Shown: positions 45,836 to 54,395 of the stretch, in pieces
How positions within the stretch are numbered: the first letter of the stretch is position 1
Layout: every line of letters begins with the position of its first letter
Assembly (NCBI GenBank): GCA_013214705.1
Contig: JABSRZ010000005.1
Span: forward strand, 248,001-312,000
Length of the DNA stretch: 64,000 nt
Reading direction: 5' to 3'
Origin: Hyphomicrobiales bacterium
GTDB lineage: Bacteria > Pseudomonadota > Alphaproteobacteria > Rhizobiales > OSC116
Notes under the pieces: model-generated
Seen by the model: the letters and a program-made list of their open reading frames with translations, nothing else
Databases searched by the model: none
What the model was told of the DNA's origin: nothing
Translations under genes and position numbers: made by a program

Positions 45836-46573
45836 CTACGCCATAAAATATCTAATATTTTTATGGCGTATTTTTTTGTCCACCACGCCAAAATCAGCAT
45901 ATGTTTTAGCCATTTTATGCAATTTCGGCACGCAATTATCAGCATCTACATCTGCCGCCCAAGCGACATCTGGCTCAAAGCCTCGGCTGCAAAGTTCTTG
46001 GCCAGATACACAATTCAACATCTGCTGTTTTAGATTATTTTTTACTGCCTTAAAAGCCGCTTCGGCGGCGAGGGCTTCGGTGGTTTTTGCACCTTCTAAT
46101 CCAGCTATAATTGCCCCACTCGCCACCCAATCTTCAAACGCCGGGCGCAACGTGCCATCGGGCCACTTTTCTCCTGCTGCCACAATCATAACCCGCTCGG
46201 GCGTAGCCGTGTTCAACCAAGCTGCCACCGCCACCGCGTTACGCAAACAGCCTGCTACCACCAAATCAGCTTCAGCAAATAACGACAATGTCGAGCCATT
46301 CGGCGAAGGCAAAATAATCTGTTCATTTGGTTTTAGCCTCGCTAGGCTGGGCGGCGATAATGTCATCCCGCCCTGATCACGCTTATTGGCAACTCTAATG
46401 CCATTTTGGCTGGCAAAATCCACCACTTCATCCGCTAAACCAAACGGGTAAACTTTGGCACCTTTGCCGCCTGCAACGCACACAGCGGTGCTAAAGCTTA
46501 AACAATCGACAATCACCAAAGCGTCACATTCGGCATCTAATGCCCGCATACCCCATTCAACATGAATTTTCAT
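45836..46573 (-). CDS. ComB family 2-phosphosulfolactate phosphatase-like protein
   Basis: Member of the ComB family (PF04029), Mg-dependent acid phosphatases named for the coenzyme M step that makes sulfolactate from 2-phosphosulfolactate. Family motifs visible are ALVIVDCLSFSTAVCVAGGKGAKVYP near residue 19, ANKRDQGG near 62, and ILPSPNGSTLS near 88. The length is 245 residues. No other coenzyme M or sulfonate genes are nearby, so the true substrate here is unknown. It is the last gene of an operon with two M3 oligopeptidases and an aldehyde dehydrogenase, overlapping the upstream peptidase stop by 4 bases. Confidence 0.8.
   Translation of the reverse strand: MKIHVEWGMRALDAECDALVIVDCLSFSTAVCVAGGKGAKVYPFGLADEVVDFASQNGIRVANKRDQGGMTLSPPSLARLKPNEQIILPSPNGSTLSLFAEADLVVAGCLRNAVAVAAWLNTATPERVMIVAAGEKWPDGTLRPAFEDWVASGAIIAGLEGAKTTEALAAEAAFKAVKNNLKQQMLNCVSGQELCSRGFEPDVAWAADVDADNCVPKLHKMAKTYADFGVVDKKIRHKNIRYFMA
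45837..45877 (+). terminator. Terminator of the ArsR-SRPBCC-DUF1761 operon, inside comB
   Basis: A roughly 15-bp stem with one bulged A (arms 45837-45851 and 45855-45870) is followed by seven T on the plus strand. The same bases encode the last codons and stop of the convergent comB gene. Confidence 0.85.
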
Positions 46574-48378
46574 TTCACCGCCAAATTTTCAAAATGCGCA
46601 ATGCTGGTTTCGGCCAGATCTAAAGCTTTGTGCCAAAAACTTTGGTCTTCAATATTCTCATGCAAATATTTCTGCACCAAATCTTCGGCGCTCATCCGAC
46701 CGGTATCTTGCAATAATAGCTTATAATCAATCACAAATTTGGTTGGGTTTTGTCTGGCTTGTTCACTCAATATCAGGCTGATTAAATAACCAAAAATATA
46801 CGGAAAATTATAAAAACTCGTATCGGCTATCGAAAAATGCCCAACAGTCGTCCATTTATATTCATCATAACCGCCCAGGCTATCGCCAAACCATTTAACA
46901 GCACAGTTTTGCATTATATCACACAATTTATCGGCCGCCATATAACCGTCAATACGCTGTTCATTTAGCTGTTTTTCAAACTCATACCGGCTGGCCATTT
47001 CATTCAAATAACCCGCCGCATTCAACGCGTCTTCCCATAATATTCTTAAAACCTGCTGCTCATCATTTGCGGTTTTTAGCAAATGTTGTTTCACCAAATT
47101 CTCGGCAAACAAGCTGGCTGTTTCGGCCAGACTATGCGGGTAATCAGCCTCCGCAGGGTCAATGTCGCGCATCACCCAATAATGCCAAGCGTGGCCCAAT
47201 TCATGCGCCAAAATCATTATATTAGATGGCGAACCATCATAATTCATAAATATACGCGGTTGGCGCGGTGCTATAAATTGGTCGCAATAACCCCCAGCGG
47301 CGGAATTTTCATTCATTTCTGCTTGTATCCATCCGCGCGTGGCCATCATCTGAGCAAACGCGCCCATTTCTGGGTCAAATTCAGCAAAACAGGCGGCAAT
47401 AATATCTATGGCTTCAGCAAATTCGTAGCGTTTGGCATCCACATCTAGCAGTCTGGCTTGCAAATCCCACGGCATCATTTTTGTAATTGCCAAATGTTTT
47501 TGCATCGCTCCAATGGCTCTGTGCCCAATGTCCCGCCGCTGATAAACCGCACTCATCATGGCCTCTAAAGTCAGGCGGCTTATACTATTATTTCTTGCCG
47601 CCACGTCCAAATAATGCAAGTTTTGAACGGTAGATCGGCGGTTATTCTCTTCTATACGCCAACTGGTTATGGCATTTAACACCGCCGCTTGCGGCTCTTT
47701 TACACTCTGCCATGCGGTCTGAATGGCCTCATAAGCTTTTTGCCTAGTCGGCCTATTTGGCTCACTAACCATATTGTAAAGCGCGGCTAGATTTTGGGTC
47801 TTGCCATTCACATTAACTTTTAGGCTGCGCCAAAAACCCTGATTCATATTATACCAAGCGTGCAAACCATTTTGGCTCAGCGCCTGCAGCAGTTTTTCTT
47901 CGGCAATCGGCAATAAATGTTGGGCAAAAGCCCGTTTTTGTTTCATTTTAAATAGGTAAGCATGGCAATAATCTTGCCCAAATAACTGCGCTGCAAATTT
48001 ATCATCCACCCGCGCCACAAACCCCATTATCGGTGCAAAAGCCTGTTCCAAATTTGACTCGAGCTGCTGGGCTATGTCCAAATATTTTTGCGCTTCGGCC
48101 GAACTGCCGTCCAAATCCGCTGCCGATTCTGCATACGTCCTTAAATTTCCAGCAATTGGCGATAGCATTTTATGTGCGTTAAACACCCGGCCTAAAATTG
48201 CGCCGATATTTTCATTCCAGTCGGGATAAACCGCCGCTTTTACAATGTTTTCAAAATATTTAGCTTCATCGCTCAGCGTGGTTATTTTCTGTTTCAACTG
48301 GGCTATATCAAGCTCAACTTTAGGGTCAGTTATGCCCAAATAAAAATCTCTATTGTCCCAATTTTGTTGATAGGCCAT
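46570..48378 (-). CDS. M3 family oligoendopeptidase F-like, copy 1
   Basis: Zinc metallopeptidase of family M3 (PepF-like) that cleaves short peptides in the cytoplasm; 602 residues, no signal peptide. The zinc site HELGH has its first His at residue 392, and the third ligand Glu lies in SLAETASLFAEN about 28 residues on. A GGGAG ribosome site precedes the ATG. It is the tandem paralogue of the next gene: both have 602 residues and the zinc site at the same residue number, and they share the opening MAY-QNWDN. The two have diverged widely, so this is an old duplication. Confidence 0.93.
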   Translation of the reverse strand: MAYQQNWDNRDFYLGITDPKVELDIAQLKQKITTLSDEAKYFENIVKAAVYPDWNENIGAILGRVFNAHKMLSPIAGNLRTYAESAADLDGSSAEAQKYLDIAQQLESNLEQAFAPIMGFVARVDDKFAAQLFGQDYCHAYLFKMKQKRAFAQHLLPIAEEKLLQALSQNGLHAWYNMNQGFWRSLKVNVNGKTQNLAALYNMVSEPNRPTRQKAYEAIQTAWQSVKEPQAAVLNAITSWRIEENNRRSTVQNLHYLDVAARNNSISRLTLEAMMSAVYQRRDIGHRAIGAMQKHLAITKMMPWDLQARLLDVDAKRYEFAEAIDIIAACFAEFDPEMGAFAQMMATRGWIQAEMNENSAAGGYCDQFIAPRQPRIFMNYDGSPSNIMILAHELGHAWHYWVMRDIDPAEADYPHSLAETASLFAENLVKQHLLKTANDEQQVLRILWEDALNAAGYLNEMASRYEFEKQLNEQRIDGYMAADKLCDIMQNCAVKWFGDSLGGYDEYKWTTVGHFSIADTSFYNFPYIFGYLISLILSEQARQNPTKFVIDYKLLLQDTGRMSAEDLVQKYLHENIEDQSFWHKALDLAETSIAHFENLAVK

Positions 48379-48442
48379 ACCCGCACTCCCTCAAGCTCGT
48401 CTGCTGTAAAATCAGCATAAGAGTGCAAGAAGACCATATTGG

Positions 48443-50251
48443 TTATTTGCTGTCAAGCGCCTCAAATTGGTTTATGGCAGCCTCGACCATGTCTAAACTA
48501 TTGTCCCAAAAAGCTTCACCTTCTATGTCTTTTTGCAAATGTTTCATCACCACTTGTTCGGCAGTCATGCTGCCGGTGTCGCGCAATAAACCGGTATATA
48601 AGTCGTTAAACCTATTGCCCAATTCGTCTTTTTGCTGGTAAACGCCCAAGCTGAACAAATAGCCAAATAAATACGGGTAATTGTAAAACCCCATACCCGA
48701 TATCGAGAAATGCAGTTTTGTCGCCCAAAAATACGGGTCATATTCGCTTAAACTATCGCCATACCATTTGCCCCACGCGCTTTGCATCAGCTCGACAAGT
48801 TGTGGCTCTGGCACAAACCCAGTTTGCCGCGCCTCTACCAGTTCACGTTCAAAATCAAACCTTGCCGGAATGTTGTTTAACATTGCGGTGGCCATTTCGG
48901 CGTCATTCCAGCCTATCAACAACCGCGCATCATCATCCTTTGCATGGCTAAATAAATAATCGCGCACTAAGTTTTCGGCAAATATGCTGGCGGTTTCGGC
49001 CAATGTCATCGGGTATTGGGTCTGGCTATCATGCATGTCGCGCATCACCCAATTGTGCCAAGCGTGGCCAAGTTCATGCGCCAATGTGGTCACATTGGTC
49101 ATCGTGCCTTCAAAAGTCATAAACACCCGTGGCTCACGCGGTTCACTAAACCCGGTGCAATAAGCACCCGTGCGTCTGGTGTCGGTCGGTTCGGCATCTA
49201 TCCAGCCTTTTTCGGCCATCATCACCACAAATGCGCCCATTTCGGGGTTAAAGGCGCTAAAACATTTGGCAATTAAATCAATCGCTTCATCATAAGTGTA
49301 TGTGGCCGCCTTGCTCACTGGCGCTGGGGCCGATAAGTCCCACGGTTTAAGCTGGTCTAGTTTCAAATGTTTTTGTATGCCGGCCAAGGCTCGGTGGCCA
49401 ATGTCGCGGCGTTTATAAGTCACGCTCATCATCGCATCTAAAGTTTTGCGGCTCACATGGCTATCGCGCACCGCCTCATCTAAATAATGATATTCAGTAA
49501 TAACCGAACGCTTTTTGCGCTCTTCAATGCGCCAACCATTTATCGAGTTTACTATCGCCGCCGCGGTTTCAGCCCGGCCACTCCACGCCTGTTGCGTGCC
49601 GCGCCACGCTTGCTCGCGGATAGAACGGTCAGTGTCAGATTGCATATTGTATATTTTTGCCAAGCCATACGTTTGGCCGTTCACCTCAGCGGTTAAACTA
49701 GCTGAAAGCTCATTATATAAATTGCCCCAAGTTTGCAGGCCATTTTGCGCCATTGCGGTCAGCAGGTTTTCTTGCTCAACGCTTAGCAATTGGTCTTTAT
49801 ATTTGCGCCCATAATCGATTTTAAATTTAAACGGTTCGATGAATTCAGTTTTATATAATTCATCAATAAAACCGTCAGACACCCGGGTTAAAAACACCAT
49901 AACTGGCGCAAAGGCTTGGCCGATGGCCGCACCAATGTTTTGGGTTACCGAAATTAGCTTTTTGGCCGCAACATTGCCGCTGTCAATGGTTGCCACACTT
50001 TGCACATAAACCGATAAATTATGAATGCGTGGCGAAATTAGGTCAATTTTTGCAAAAACCTCGGCCAATTTAATAGCTATTTCAGCATCCCATTCCGGCA
50101 AATTGTCTGCATCCAAATGAGCCGTAAAAACAGCAGTATCGTCCGCCAACAAAGCCACATCTTTATTTAGCAATTCCACGTCAGCAGCAATTTTCGCATC
50201 TTCAATATCGCTGTAGTGAATTTTATTGTCCCAATTTTGCAGATAAGCCAT
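48443..50251 (-). CDS. M3 family oligoendopeptidase F-like, copy 2
   Basis: Second M3 oligopeptidase of 602 residues, 64 bases upstream of copy 1 in the same operon. The zinc site LAHELGHAWHNW begins with His392, and the Glu ligand is in TLAETASIFAEN. Residues around the site and the C-terminal half are the best conserved between the copies; the N-terminal halves differ most, so substrate preference may have split. Its ATG directly follows the stop of the aldehyde dehydrogenase gene with no intervening base, and the GGAGGG ribosome site lies within the end of that gene, implying translational coupling. Confidence 0.93.
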   Translation of the reverse strand: MAYLQNWDNKIHYSDIEDAKIAADVELLNKDVALLADDTAVFTAHLDADNLPEWDAEIAIKLAEVFAKIDLISPRIHNLSVYVQSVATIDSGNVAAKKLISVTQNIGAAIGQAFAPVMVFLTRVSDGFIDELYKTEFIEPFKFKIDYGRKYKDQLLSVEQENLLTAMAQNGLQTWGNLYNELSASLTAEVNGQTYGLAKIYNMQSDTDRSIREQAWRGTQQAWSGRAETAAAIVNSINGWRIEERKKRSVITEYHYLDEAVRDSHVSRKTLDAMMSVTYKRRDIGHRALAGIQKHLKLDQLKPWDLSAPAPVSKAATYTYDEAIDLIAKCFSAFNPEMGAFVVMMAEKGWIDAEPTDTRRTGAYCTGFSEPREPRVFMTFEGTMTNVTTLAHELGHAWHNWVMRDMHDSQTQYPMTLAETASIFAENLVRDYLFSHAKDDDARLLIGWNDAEMATAMLNNIPARFDFERELVEARQTGFVPEPQLVELMQSAWGKWYGDSLSEYDPYFWATKLHFSISGMGFYNYPYLFGYLFSLGVYQQKDELGNRFNDLYTGLLRDTGSMTAEQVVMKHLQKDIEGEAFWDNSLDMVEAAINQFEALDSK

Positions 50252-51787
50252 TTAGCCCTCCAAATCAAATTTAATGCCCTGAGCCAATGGCAATTCTTTG
50301 GAATAATTTAATGTCGATGTCATCCGCCGCATATAGGCTTTCCAAGCGTCAGAACCACTTTCGCGGCCGCCACCGGTTTCTTTTTCGCCGCCAAATGCGC
50401 CGCCAATTTCAGCACCAGATGTACCAATATTGACATTGGCTATGCCGCAATCACTACCGGTTTCCGAGGTGAATATTTCGGCTTCTAATACATCGCGGGT
50501 AAAAATCGCGCTCGATAAACCTTGTGGCACGTCATTTTGGCGGGCGATGGCATCGTCCAATTCAGTATATTTAAACACGTATAAAATCGGTGCAAAAGTT
50601 TCGGTTTTTACATTGGCATCAGCCGCGCTCAACTCCACAATGGCCGGGTTCACATAATAAGCATCGGGATATTGTGCCTCTAATATACGCTCTCCACCCA
50701 ATATTTGCCCGCCATTTTGTGCCGCCACGCCCAGCGCCGCCTGCATATTTTTATAAGCATCAGCATCTATGAGGGGGCCGACCAATTTGTCTTCATCTAG
50801 CGGGTCACCAATTTTTATCTGGCCATAAGCGGCTTTTAATTTTGGCACCAATGTGTCATATATATCGGCATGTACAAATATCCGTCGGGTCGATGTGCAG
50901 CGTTGGCCACAAGTGCCCACCGCGCCAAATAAAATACCCTGAAACGCCAAATTCAAATCGGCACTTGGCGCGACGATAATCGCATTATTGCCACCAAGTT
51001 CCAAAATAGACTTGCCAAATCTATCGGCCACTTTTGCACCCACAATTTTGCCCATGGCGCTGCTGCCGGTAGCGCTAATTAGTGCCACTTTGCGGCTTGC
51101 CACCATTTGCGCGCCCGCTTCGCGTTCACCAATAATCACCTGCGTAAGATTTTGCGGTGCTGCGCCTTGCCCATCTTTGGCAAATTCATCCATCGCCAAT
51201 TGCATAATATTTTGGCAAGCCAATGCGGTTAACGGTGTCTTTTCAGATGGCTTCCAAATAACGCTATTGCCACAAACCAACGCCAGGCTTGTATTCCACG
51301 ACCACACCGCAACCGGAAAATTAAACGCGGATATAATGCCGACAGGGCCAAGCGGTTGCCAATATTCACGCATTTTATGCAGCGGCCGTTCAGAGGTTAT
51401 GGTCAGGCCATAAAGCTGGCGGCTAAGCCCAACAGCAAAATCACATATATCAATCATCTCCTGAACTTCGCCCAAACCTTCTTGATATATCTTGCCACAT
51501 TCCAGCGCAACCAAAGCCCCTAAAGCCTGCTTTTTATCGCGCAAAATATTGCCCAAAATACGCACCAACTCACCACGGCGCGGCGCTGGCACTTCTCGCC
51601 ATTGCTTAAAAGCCTTAACCGACATAGTTAACTTTTCGTCAATATTATCAGCGCTATCGGCGCTAACATCAGCAATTTTTTGCCCGTCAATCGGCGTATA
51701 TACCGCCATATCCCCACCGGATGTTAATTCCGAATTCAGGCCCAATTCAGCATAAATATTCTGTCTATTTTCTAGCGTATTTTTCAT
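50252..51787 (-). CDS. ALDH7-type aldehyde dehydrogenase (L-aminoadipate-semialdehyde type)
   Basis: NAD(P)-dependent aldehyde dehydrogenase of about 511 residues. The family resembles ALDH7/antiquitin, which oxidises L-2-aminoadipate 6-semialdehyde (piperideine-6-carboxylate) in lysine breakdown. Signatures are ALECGKIYQEGLGEVQEMIDICDFAVG, GPVGIISAFNFPVAVWSWN, the catalytic Glu in LELGGNNAI and the catalytic Cys in GTCGQRCTSTRR. Start choice: GAGGTGA is five bases before the ATG at 51787; a longer ATG at 51811 has no ribosome site. It heads the operon with two oligopeptidases and ComB. No other lysine-degradation gene is in the window, so the substrate is not certain. Confidence 0.88.
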   Translation of the reverse strand: MKNTLENRQNIYAELGLNSELTSGGDMAVYTPIDGQKIADVSADSADNIDEKLTMSVKAFKQWREVPAPRRGELVRILGNILRDKKQALGALVALECGKIYQEGLGEVQEMIDICDFAVGLSRQLYGLTITSERPLHKMREYWQPLGPVGIISAFNFPVAVWSWNTSLALVCGNSVIWKPSEKTPLTALACQNIMQLAMDEFAKDGQGAAPQNLTQVIIGEREAGAQMVASRKVALISATGSSAMGKIVGAKVADRFGKSILELGGNNAIIVAPSADLNLAFQGILFGAVGTCGQRCTSTRRIFVHADIYDTLVPKLKAAYGQIKIGDPLDEDKLVGPLIDADAYKNMQAALGVAAQNGGQILGGERILEAQYPDAYYVNPAIVELSAADANVKTETFAPILYVFKYTELDDAIARQNDVPQGLSSAIFTRDVLEAEIFTSETGSDCGIANVNIGTSGAEIGGAFGGEKETGGGRESGSDAWKAYMRRMTSTLNYSKELPLAQGIKFDLEG

Positions 51788-52934
51788 AATAATCACCTCA
51801 GATTTTGCCATTTAGGCCGTAATTTCACATTTGTTAACCCGCGAGCCAACATAGCTTTTTATAGGCTATCAGTGTTAGCTTCAAACCAGATATTTGGCAA
51901 TAGAAGGTTATAATTTTTTCCCAATATTATGCCATAGTTTCTGCATTGCATGGCTCCTCACATCGGAGTCTCAAACCAATTTTCAGAAAATAAAAGTATT
52001 TTTTAATGTTACCAATGGTTTACGATGGCCATGTCGGCAAATTTTCGGTTGGGCTACATCTGCGGCCATATTGGGGTTTTAAAAAATTTTATATTGTCGC
52101 CAACGCCCCAAACGGTGTTGCTGGCATAATGCACCGCTCGCCAGCAAACAAGCAGCGGTAATATTCTGTTAATCTATGCCTAAACCGCTGATATGATTAT
52201 TCATATCACAATGTTTCCGTAGGTAACTTATAATTTCCCAATTTCAAACCGTTAACAAAACCTTAATAAGTTGCTGAATTTCCAGCGCTTTTTTGGCAAC
52301 ACAATGGCATTATGTGTCAAAATTACCATTCAATATTGGTCAAAAAACATCAATCTGGCCAATATTATAAGCTATAAAAACCACCAAACAATGTGGCTTT
52401 TTCAATCTATTCAAGCCGCTTCAAATTCCACTCCCGCATCTTGCCCTGTTTAACCATATGCCTATGCCACAAATCGAAATGTAAACCATCCCAACAATTC
52501 TTTCGCCGAATATTTTGCCAAACTAAGTCCAATCACTTGGTCACGAATTAAATTTTATACGCAGGAGTAAATGTCAGTCCTTGTAAACTTGCCGACACAA
52601 TATGAACTTGTTGCAAAATGCATTTTTTCCAACTCACAAGCCGCTTATTTAGCGGCATTTGGCCAACCAAATATTCCGATCAATCGCCAATACACCAACA
52701 GTTTCAAAATCTTCTGATAACAGCAAGGGCGGCTACACAACAATCCAATTTCAAAACAAAAATTAGTTAACACAATAACCGGAGTCATTTTTTTAGTTCT
52801 GTTTAAAAAACCCTAAGTTTGTTGAAAATAGAACGCGCTAAAAACTTTCAACTCAATGGCCCAATAATTTGACTTTACCGCCTATCCACCCTATATATTC
52901 TTCAATAAAATCATTTCAATATTAGGAATATATT
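51788..52934. other. Long AT-rich intergenic region
   Basis: About 1.15 kb between the divergent aldehyde dehydrogenase and glycosyltransferase genes. No open frame above 60 codons has a ribosome site or familiar sequence. The only credible coding candidate is a 48-codon frame at 52571-52717 (separate entry). The rest may be a decayed gene or a regulatory spacer; I see no repeats, RNA gene or mobile-element ends. Confidence 0.4.
52571..52717 (+). CDS. Possible small protein of 48 residues
   Basis: A short frame ATG 52571 to TGA 52715-52717, preceded by GCAGGAG at 52561-52567, a strong ribosome site 3-4 bases ahead of the ATG by the usual count. Codons such as GGC, CAA and ACC resemble those of neighbouring genes. 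The peptide starts MSVLVNLPTQYELVAKC and has no signal peptide, membrane span or known motif. I do not recognise it. It could be an orphan small protein, a leader peptide or chance; the lack of a terminator or promoter leaves this open. Confidence 0.35.
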   Translation: MSVLVNLPTQYELVAKCIFSNSQAAYLAAFGQPNIPINRQYTNSFKIF

Positions 52935-53696
52935 ATGAGTGAACTCAGCATTGTCATCATCACGCTCAATGAAGAATTTACCATTTCAAATATTTTAAAT
53001 GACCTAAAAGCGCAAACCGTTGCAGATTTTGAGGTCATCATTGTCGATAGCGCCAGTGATGATGATACCGTTAACATCGCCACAAAATTTACTAACGACT
53101 TCAAACATTTCCAAATTATTGAAAACAAATTACGCGGCGCAAGTTTAGGCCGCAACACCGGTGCTGTAGCCGCCAAATATGAACGGTTATTATTTTTAGA
53201 TGCTGACACCAGCCTACGCCCCAATTTCATAGAGACCGCGCTTAACATTGTCGATGGCCAAAATATCGACGTAGCGGGCATATATATGGATATGAAAACC
53301 GGCCGTTTTGCCAACCGCGCCACCGCCGCAATTGTCAATTTAGGCCTATGGTTCACAAAATGGATCTTCCCGACCATTGTTGGCGCATGTGTTATTTCCA
53401 CCAAAAATGCTCACACGCTAGTGGGTGGGTTTAACGAACAGATTAAGATTGGTGAAGATTGCGAATATGCGGTTAAAATGACCAAACAAAAAAGCCTCAC
53501 ATTCAAAATGATACCACTGACTTTTATTTTCGATATGCGCCGCTTTGAGCAAGAGGGTTATGCTAAAATTCTTTTCACTTGGGGCATAGCCAATATCCGG
53601 CGCTTCTTTTTTGGCGAAATTACCAAAGACCAAATAAAATACCAATTTGGTCATCATGCCAAACCGCAAAACAACAAAACAAAGAACAGCTCTTAA
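52935..53696 (+). CDS. Glycosyltransferase family 2 protein
   Basis: GT-A fold sugar transferase of 253 residues. It opens LSIVIITLNEEFTISNILNDL, with VDSASDDDTVNIA near residue 36 and the metal/nucleotide-sugar site FLDADTSLRP near 94. A hydrophobic stretch around residues 131-155 (LGLWFTKWIFPTIVGACVIS) suggests membrane association. The last part includes GEDCEYAVKM, the probable catalytic-base segment. Donor and acceptor are unknown. AGGAA precedes the ATG. The stop codon abuts the DedA start, so both are made together; a lipid-linked substrate handled by both is inference. Confidence 0.9.
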   Translation: MSELSIVIITLNEEFTISNILNDLKAQTVADFEVIIVDSASDDDTVNIATKFTNDFKHFQIIENKLRGASLGRNTGAVAAKYERLLFLDADTSLRPNFIETALNIVDGQNIDVAGIYMDMKTGRFANRATAAIVNLGLWFTKWIFPTIVGACVISTKNAHTLVGGFNEQIKIGEDCEYAVKMTKQKSLTFKMIPLTFIFDMRRFEQEGYAKILFTWGIANIRRFFFGEITKDQIKYQFGHHAKPQNNKTKNSS

Positions 53697-54344
53697 ATGG
53701 CCGATCTGACAGACCTGCCCATTCCCCTGCTTACTTTTTTAGTCGCTTATGGCGATGCGCTTTTTCCGGTGAATTTCTTTATACCCGGCGAGCCAGCATT
53801 TCTGCTAGCCGGGTTCGAGCTTGGCTCTGGCAAAGGTTGGAATTTAGTATTTTTGGTATTTTTGGGTGCAATATTAGGCGACCAATCTTCCTATCTTATT
53901 GGTCGGCTATACGGCACTAAAATTTTCAGCCGCTTCAAAAGTCCAAAACGCCGCCGCTTCATTGCTCGGGGGCGATTAATGATCAAAAAATATGGCGCGC
54001 GGTTTGTATTCACCTCACGCTTTTTAGGCCCTGTGTCTTGGGTGGCGCAAGCCATGGCAGGTACCTATAAGTTAAATTATTTCCGCTATACTTTGGCTTC
54101 AGTCTCTAGCGCCATCATCGCCATTTCACAATTCATTGTAATCGGTTATCTTTCTGCCATCGGCATCGAAATCTTCGGCCTTAGCGAAACTTGGGATGCC
54201 ACAATATTAATTATGACCGAGAACATCATACTGTCCTTGCTCACTGTACTATTGGCGATGGCGTTAATTTGGTGGCTACAAAAAACCATCCGCAAATTCA
54301 TCAGACAAAAACGTCTAGCTAAATTACCCGTCGATGAGCTTTAG
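53697..54344 (+). CDS. DedA family (VTT domain) membrane protein
   Basis: Integral membrane protein of 215 residues, DedA/VTT superfamily; members such as UptA and PopT recycle undecaprenyl phosphate and phospholipids across the membrane. The family segments PGEPAFLLAGFELG, LGAILGDQSSYLIGRLYG, and FTSRFLGPVSWVAQAMAGTYKLNYFRYT are seen at about residues 28, 60 and 102. The re-entrant hairpin Arg and Pro are present. The ATG directly follows the glycosyltransferase TAA. Pairing with a glycosyltransferase fits a role with lipid-linked sugars, but this is inference. Confidence 0.9.
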   Translation: MADLTDLPIPLLTFLVAYGDALFPVNFFIPGEPAFLLAGFELGSGKGWNLVFLVFLGAILGDQSSYLIGRLYGTKIFSRFKSPKRRRFIARGRLMIKKYGARFVFTSRFLGPVSWVAQAMAGTYKLNYFRYTLASVSSAIIAISQFIVIGYLSAIGIEIFGLSETWDATILIMTENIILSLLTVLLAMALIWWLQKTIRKFIRQKRLAKLPVDEL

Positions 54345-54357
54345 CGTCTCCACCACC

Positions 54358-54382
54358 AGTCGGCACTTACTGAGTGCCGACT
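54358..54382. terminator. Hairpin between convergent DedA and Gfo/Idh genes
   Basis: AGTCGGCACT (54358-54367) pairs perfectly with AGTGCCGACT (54373-54382) around a 5-base loop. Neither side has a T-run. Its position between two convergent stop codons suggests a shared terminator. Confidence 0.6.
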
Positions 54383-54395
54383 AATTAGCTTTACC

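Noticed and set aside
51894-52453. Small frames in the long spacer (51894-52082, 52271-52453)
   Set aside because: No ribosome sites, odd composition and no similarity; only the 52571 frame has a good start context.
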